From contig NZ_CP086136.1 of assembly GCF_017565645.3 (NCBI RefSeq), positions 1,054,001 to 1,118,000 of the forward strand: a stretch of 64,000 nt of DNA, written 5' to 3'. The notes under the pieces were generated by a model that saw nothing but the letters and a program-made list of their open reading frames with translations, did not search any database and was not told where the DNA came from. The position numbers and the translations under genes are program-made. The DNA is from Bradyrhizobium barranii subsp. barranii (lineage in GTDB: Bacteria > Pseudomonadota > Alphaproteobacteria > Rhizobiales > Xanthobacteraceae). This document shows positions 62,363 through 64,000 of the stretch, piece by piece. Positions within the stretch are counted from its first letter, which is position 1, and each line of letters starts with the position of its first letter.

Positions 62363-63307
62363 TCAGCCCGCGATCAAGATCGGCTCGGGATAGCGGCGAT
62401 TGACCCACTTGCCGCTGCTGACGTGGGCGCCGGTCACGACCTTCGCCGCGATGGCGGCCGATGGAAAGCAGACGGCCACGCGGAGGCGCGCCCGGTCGTC
62501 GATGCCGGGGATGATGGCCAGTGCGTCGGCCGCAGCGAGTTCGGCCCGGCGGGTGCGCAAGATCGGGTTGACGCTCGGATTCACGAGGCTGCGCACCTCC
62601 GAACCGGCCGTCACTACAAAACCGTCGCGGACCGGGTAGCCCCGAGCCCAGAGGTCGCCATAGGCGAGCTCGAGTTCACTACCGAGCGGGGGCAAGCCCG
62701 TCACGTCGATCTGCATCGGCCCGGTGTCTTCCGGCCCGATCGCCATATCAGTATCGACCGCTTCCGCCTTGCGGCGCTGGCTCGCGAAGTTACTGCGCAG
62801 CACACGGCATCCGGCGTCGAACAGGAGGCGCTCGCCGTGCTCGACGAAGTGGTCGAGCGAAGCGCGCTTGTGATTGGGCAGCTCCAGCACTTGCGGGTTC
62901 GTCCCCTTCAAGATGTCGACCAGATCGGCCTGCTCGGCAATTTGCGTGAGACGGAACTGCAGGTAGATGGCCGCCGTCTTGTCGAACCAGGCGCGCTGGT
63001 ACCCCGAGATGACGTAGACTTCGCGGGCGAACGCCTTCGACGGGTCGCCGGAATGCTCGCCGAGCCTGCGGCCGGCATTGCCGGTCTCGCCGATATAGGC
63101 CGTCGCATGATCCGCAAGGATGTAGCAGGCCGGCACAGCGGCGAGGGTGAGCGAGATGTCTTTCACCATCGCGAACGGGAAGACCGAGACGGTGAGGCGG
63201 CCGACGTCGTCGTGGACCTCCCGAAGGCCGGCGATGCCACCCATCGGGCGGTGGACGTTGCTGGTGCAGGCGGGCTGCGCAGAGTGGTTGTTGAAAAAGA
63301 AGGACAT
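62363..63307 (-). CDS. GIY-YIG nuclease-like protein
   Basis: 314 residues from ATG 63307. The GIY-YIG fold is seen at 61-90: CYILADHATAYIGETGNAGR, then RLGEHSGDP. This gives the YIL and YIG strands, Arg near 80-81 and a Glu at 84; the distal Glu of the canonical site is less clear. The rest, with LDHFVEHGERLLFDAGCRVL and the C-terminal GKWVNRRYPEP, is not assigned. Family members use GIY-YIG domains for DNA cleavage in repair, restriction and homing. It is the first gene of a four-gene operon. The product may serve as the DNA-cutting effector or as a sensor. Confidence 0.75.
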   Translation of the reverse strand: MSFFFNNHSAQPACTSNVHRPMGGIAGLREVHDDVGRLTVSVFPFAMVKDISLTLAAVPACYILADHATAYIGETGNAGRRLGEHSGDPSKAFAREVYVISGYQRAWFDKTAAIYLQFRLTQIAEQADLVDILKGTNPQVLELPNHKRASLDHFVEHGERLLFDAGCRVLRSNFASQRRKAEAVDTDMAIGPEDTGPMQIDVTGLPPLGSELELAYGDLWARGYPVRDGFVVTAGSEVRSLVNPSVNPILRTRRAELAAADALAIIPGIDDRARLRVAVCFPSAAIAAKVVTGAHVSSGKWVNRRYPEPILIAG

Positions 63308-63557
63308 TGTATATCTCTCTGGGTTGAGAGATCGCGGGACCAACGTCGTTGAAGTGGACCGGACCTTTGAGCCGTCGCTCCTGCACCGCGGATATCCGCA
63401 GTAAAAGGTGTTCGGCATATCGGCTCTTCGATTTGCGCCTTCAGCTGCGGTGAGAGCAGATGCACTACATCTGCAAGCTCGGCCGGAGCGTGGGACGAAA
63501 ACCGATCAGTCCATGTGACGCATCTGCGTCACACGACGTAGGGCCTTGCGATCTGGC
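63308..63557. promoter_or_regulatory. Upstream region of the GIY-YIG operon
   Basis: It contains no gene. GTGACGCATCTGCGTCAC (63517-63534) is a perfect palindrome with 9-bp arms, about 210 bp upstream of the start, and could be an operator. A CTCTCTGGGTTGAGAG stem lies close to the start codon. Confidence 0.4.
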
Positions 63558-63785
63558 TTAGCCGTTGAACAGCTGGGTGATGAGGGCGGTCGGGTCGGTC
63601 GCCATGGCCACCGGATTGTCGGTGGGCGCACAGCCGACGTCGGTCAAATTGGACCGGGCCTGAAACACCAGAGAGGAAGAGGGCAGAGGCGCCGAATCGG
63701 CGCTATAGTCCAGGAGAGCTGGCCCCGGTTGTTTGGACAGCGCCCCGCTGGATTTAAGTGGATTCCTGCCGGGTTATGCTGAACG
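63558..63785 (-). pseudogene. C-terminal remnant of an unknown gene
   Basis: A minus-strand frame is open from about 63770 to TAA 63560-63558. The last 60 residues read as plausible protein: LPSSSLVFQARSNLTDVGCA, then PTDNPVAMATDPTALITQLF and NG. No family is recognised. It lies upstream of the GIY-YIG operon on the same strand and is cut off by the IS3 element to the right. Confidence 0.35.
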
Positions 63786-63794
63786 CGGGGCTTT

Positions 63795-63851
63795 ACGGTT
63801 TTGTCGTTGCGTCGGGAGGGCGTAGCCCGACCAGAGCGACGACAAAACCGT
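63795..63851. repeat. Large hairpin at the IS3 end
   Basis: ACGGTTTTGTCGT (63795-63807) pairs perfectly with its complement at 63839-63851; the inner GTCGGG.. and CCCGAC also pair. It lies 10 bp beyond the transposase stop and may be a terminator or the subterminal part of the IS. Confidence 0.6.
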
Positions 63852-63860
63852 CGGCGACGG

Positions 63861-64000
63861 TCATGCGGCCATCACCATAGCTTGCGTGCCGAAGTAAGCC
63901 TCGTCGGGCGTGCGCCCGTCAAGGCTCGAGTGAGGGCGTCCCTGATTGTAGAAGGCCAGATACTTGGCAATTGACGCTCGCGCCTCGGACACGCTGTCGT
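63861..64000 (-). CDS. IS3-family transposase, C-terminal part (continues beyond window)
   Basis: The minus-strand frame enters from the window edge and reads RASIAKYLAFYNQGRPHSSL, then DGRTPDEAYFGTQ, ending VMAA at 63863-63861. This is the C-terminal rve signature of IS3 transposases (FYNxxRPHSSLGGxTPDEAY). It is similar to but not the same as the remnant at 1506-1622. Confidence 0.85.
   Translation of the reverse strand, partial: DSVSEARASIAKYLAFYNQGRPHSSLDGRTPDEAYFGTQAMVMAA

Overview
The window is GC-rich DNA from an alphaproteobacterium. The IS repertoire, the DUF1254/arylsulfatase genes and the style of the small secreted proteins suggest a Bradyrhizobium-like member of the Hyphomicrobiales, but there is no rRNA or core gene to prove this. 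It reads as an accessory island: about half is mobile DNA (IS256, IS3, IS630, IS91, IS21, IS701, IS1182 and IS1380 families, a group II intron and two 'recombinase in trio' (RIT) elements), and much of the rest is defence-type genes or decaying metabolic genes.

Layout. 1-2400: an IS256 end has cut one of two double-glycine-leader peptide genes; the other (765-914, minus) is intact and both keep a sigma-54-like promoter. IS3 and IS630 remnants follow. 2482-10943: an IS91-family element whose transposase is split by a RIT element, itself split by an IS21 element. 11361-18036: a 1566-residue DUF4011/SF1 helicase/Vsr-like nuclease and a DUF2130 coiled-coil nuclease. 18490-20935: a second IS21 element. 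20947-23111: a frameshifted antitoxin-like gene, a small hypothetical, a HEPN-like protein and a membrane-anchored coiled-coil protein. 23433-38664: a periplasmic metabolic block with three DUF1254 proteins, two arylsulfatases (one frameshifted by a 7-bp tandem duplication), an outer-membrane protein with an in-frame stop, an octaheme cytochrome with TPR repeats, a DUF2721 membrane protein and small secreted proteins. 39364-42614: a group II intron and an IS701 transposase. 42742-48627: a second IS91 element, also interrupted by a RIT element at the same site but in the opposite orientation. 48667-52671: a segment bounded by perfect 21-bp inverted repeats, holding an IS1182 element, an oxidoreductase remnant, nhaA and two very small genes. 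52672-54638: nested IS1380 sequences. 54671-63307: a defence island with a damaged nuclease-like gene, a Gabija-like gajA-gajB pair, and a convergent four-gene operon (GIY-YIG protein, unknown protein, AAA+ ATPase, DUF2130 nuclease). The window ends in another truncated gene and an IS3 transposase.

How it fits together. The two IS91 elements lie in the same orientation around about 32 kb and could delete or mobilise it by homologous recombination. The defence genes form two clusters, each with a DUF2130 protein, and a shared palindromic repeat lies beside each. The GIY-YIG/AAA+/DUF2130 operon is the best candidate for an undescribed system; the RIT inversion with its flipped 5-bp spacer is the most unusual DNA-level signal.
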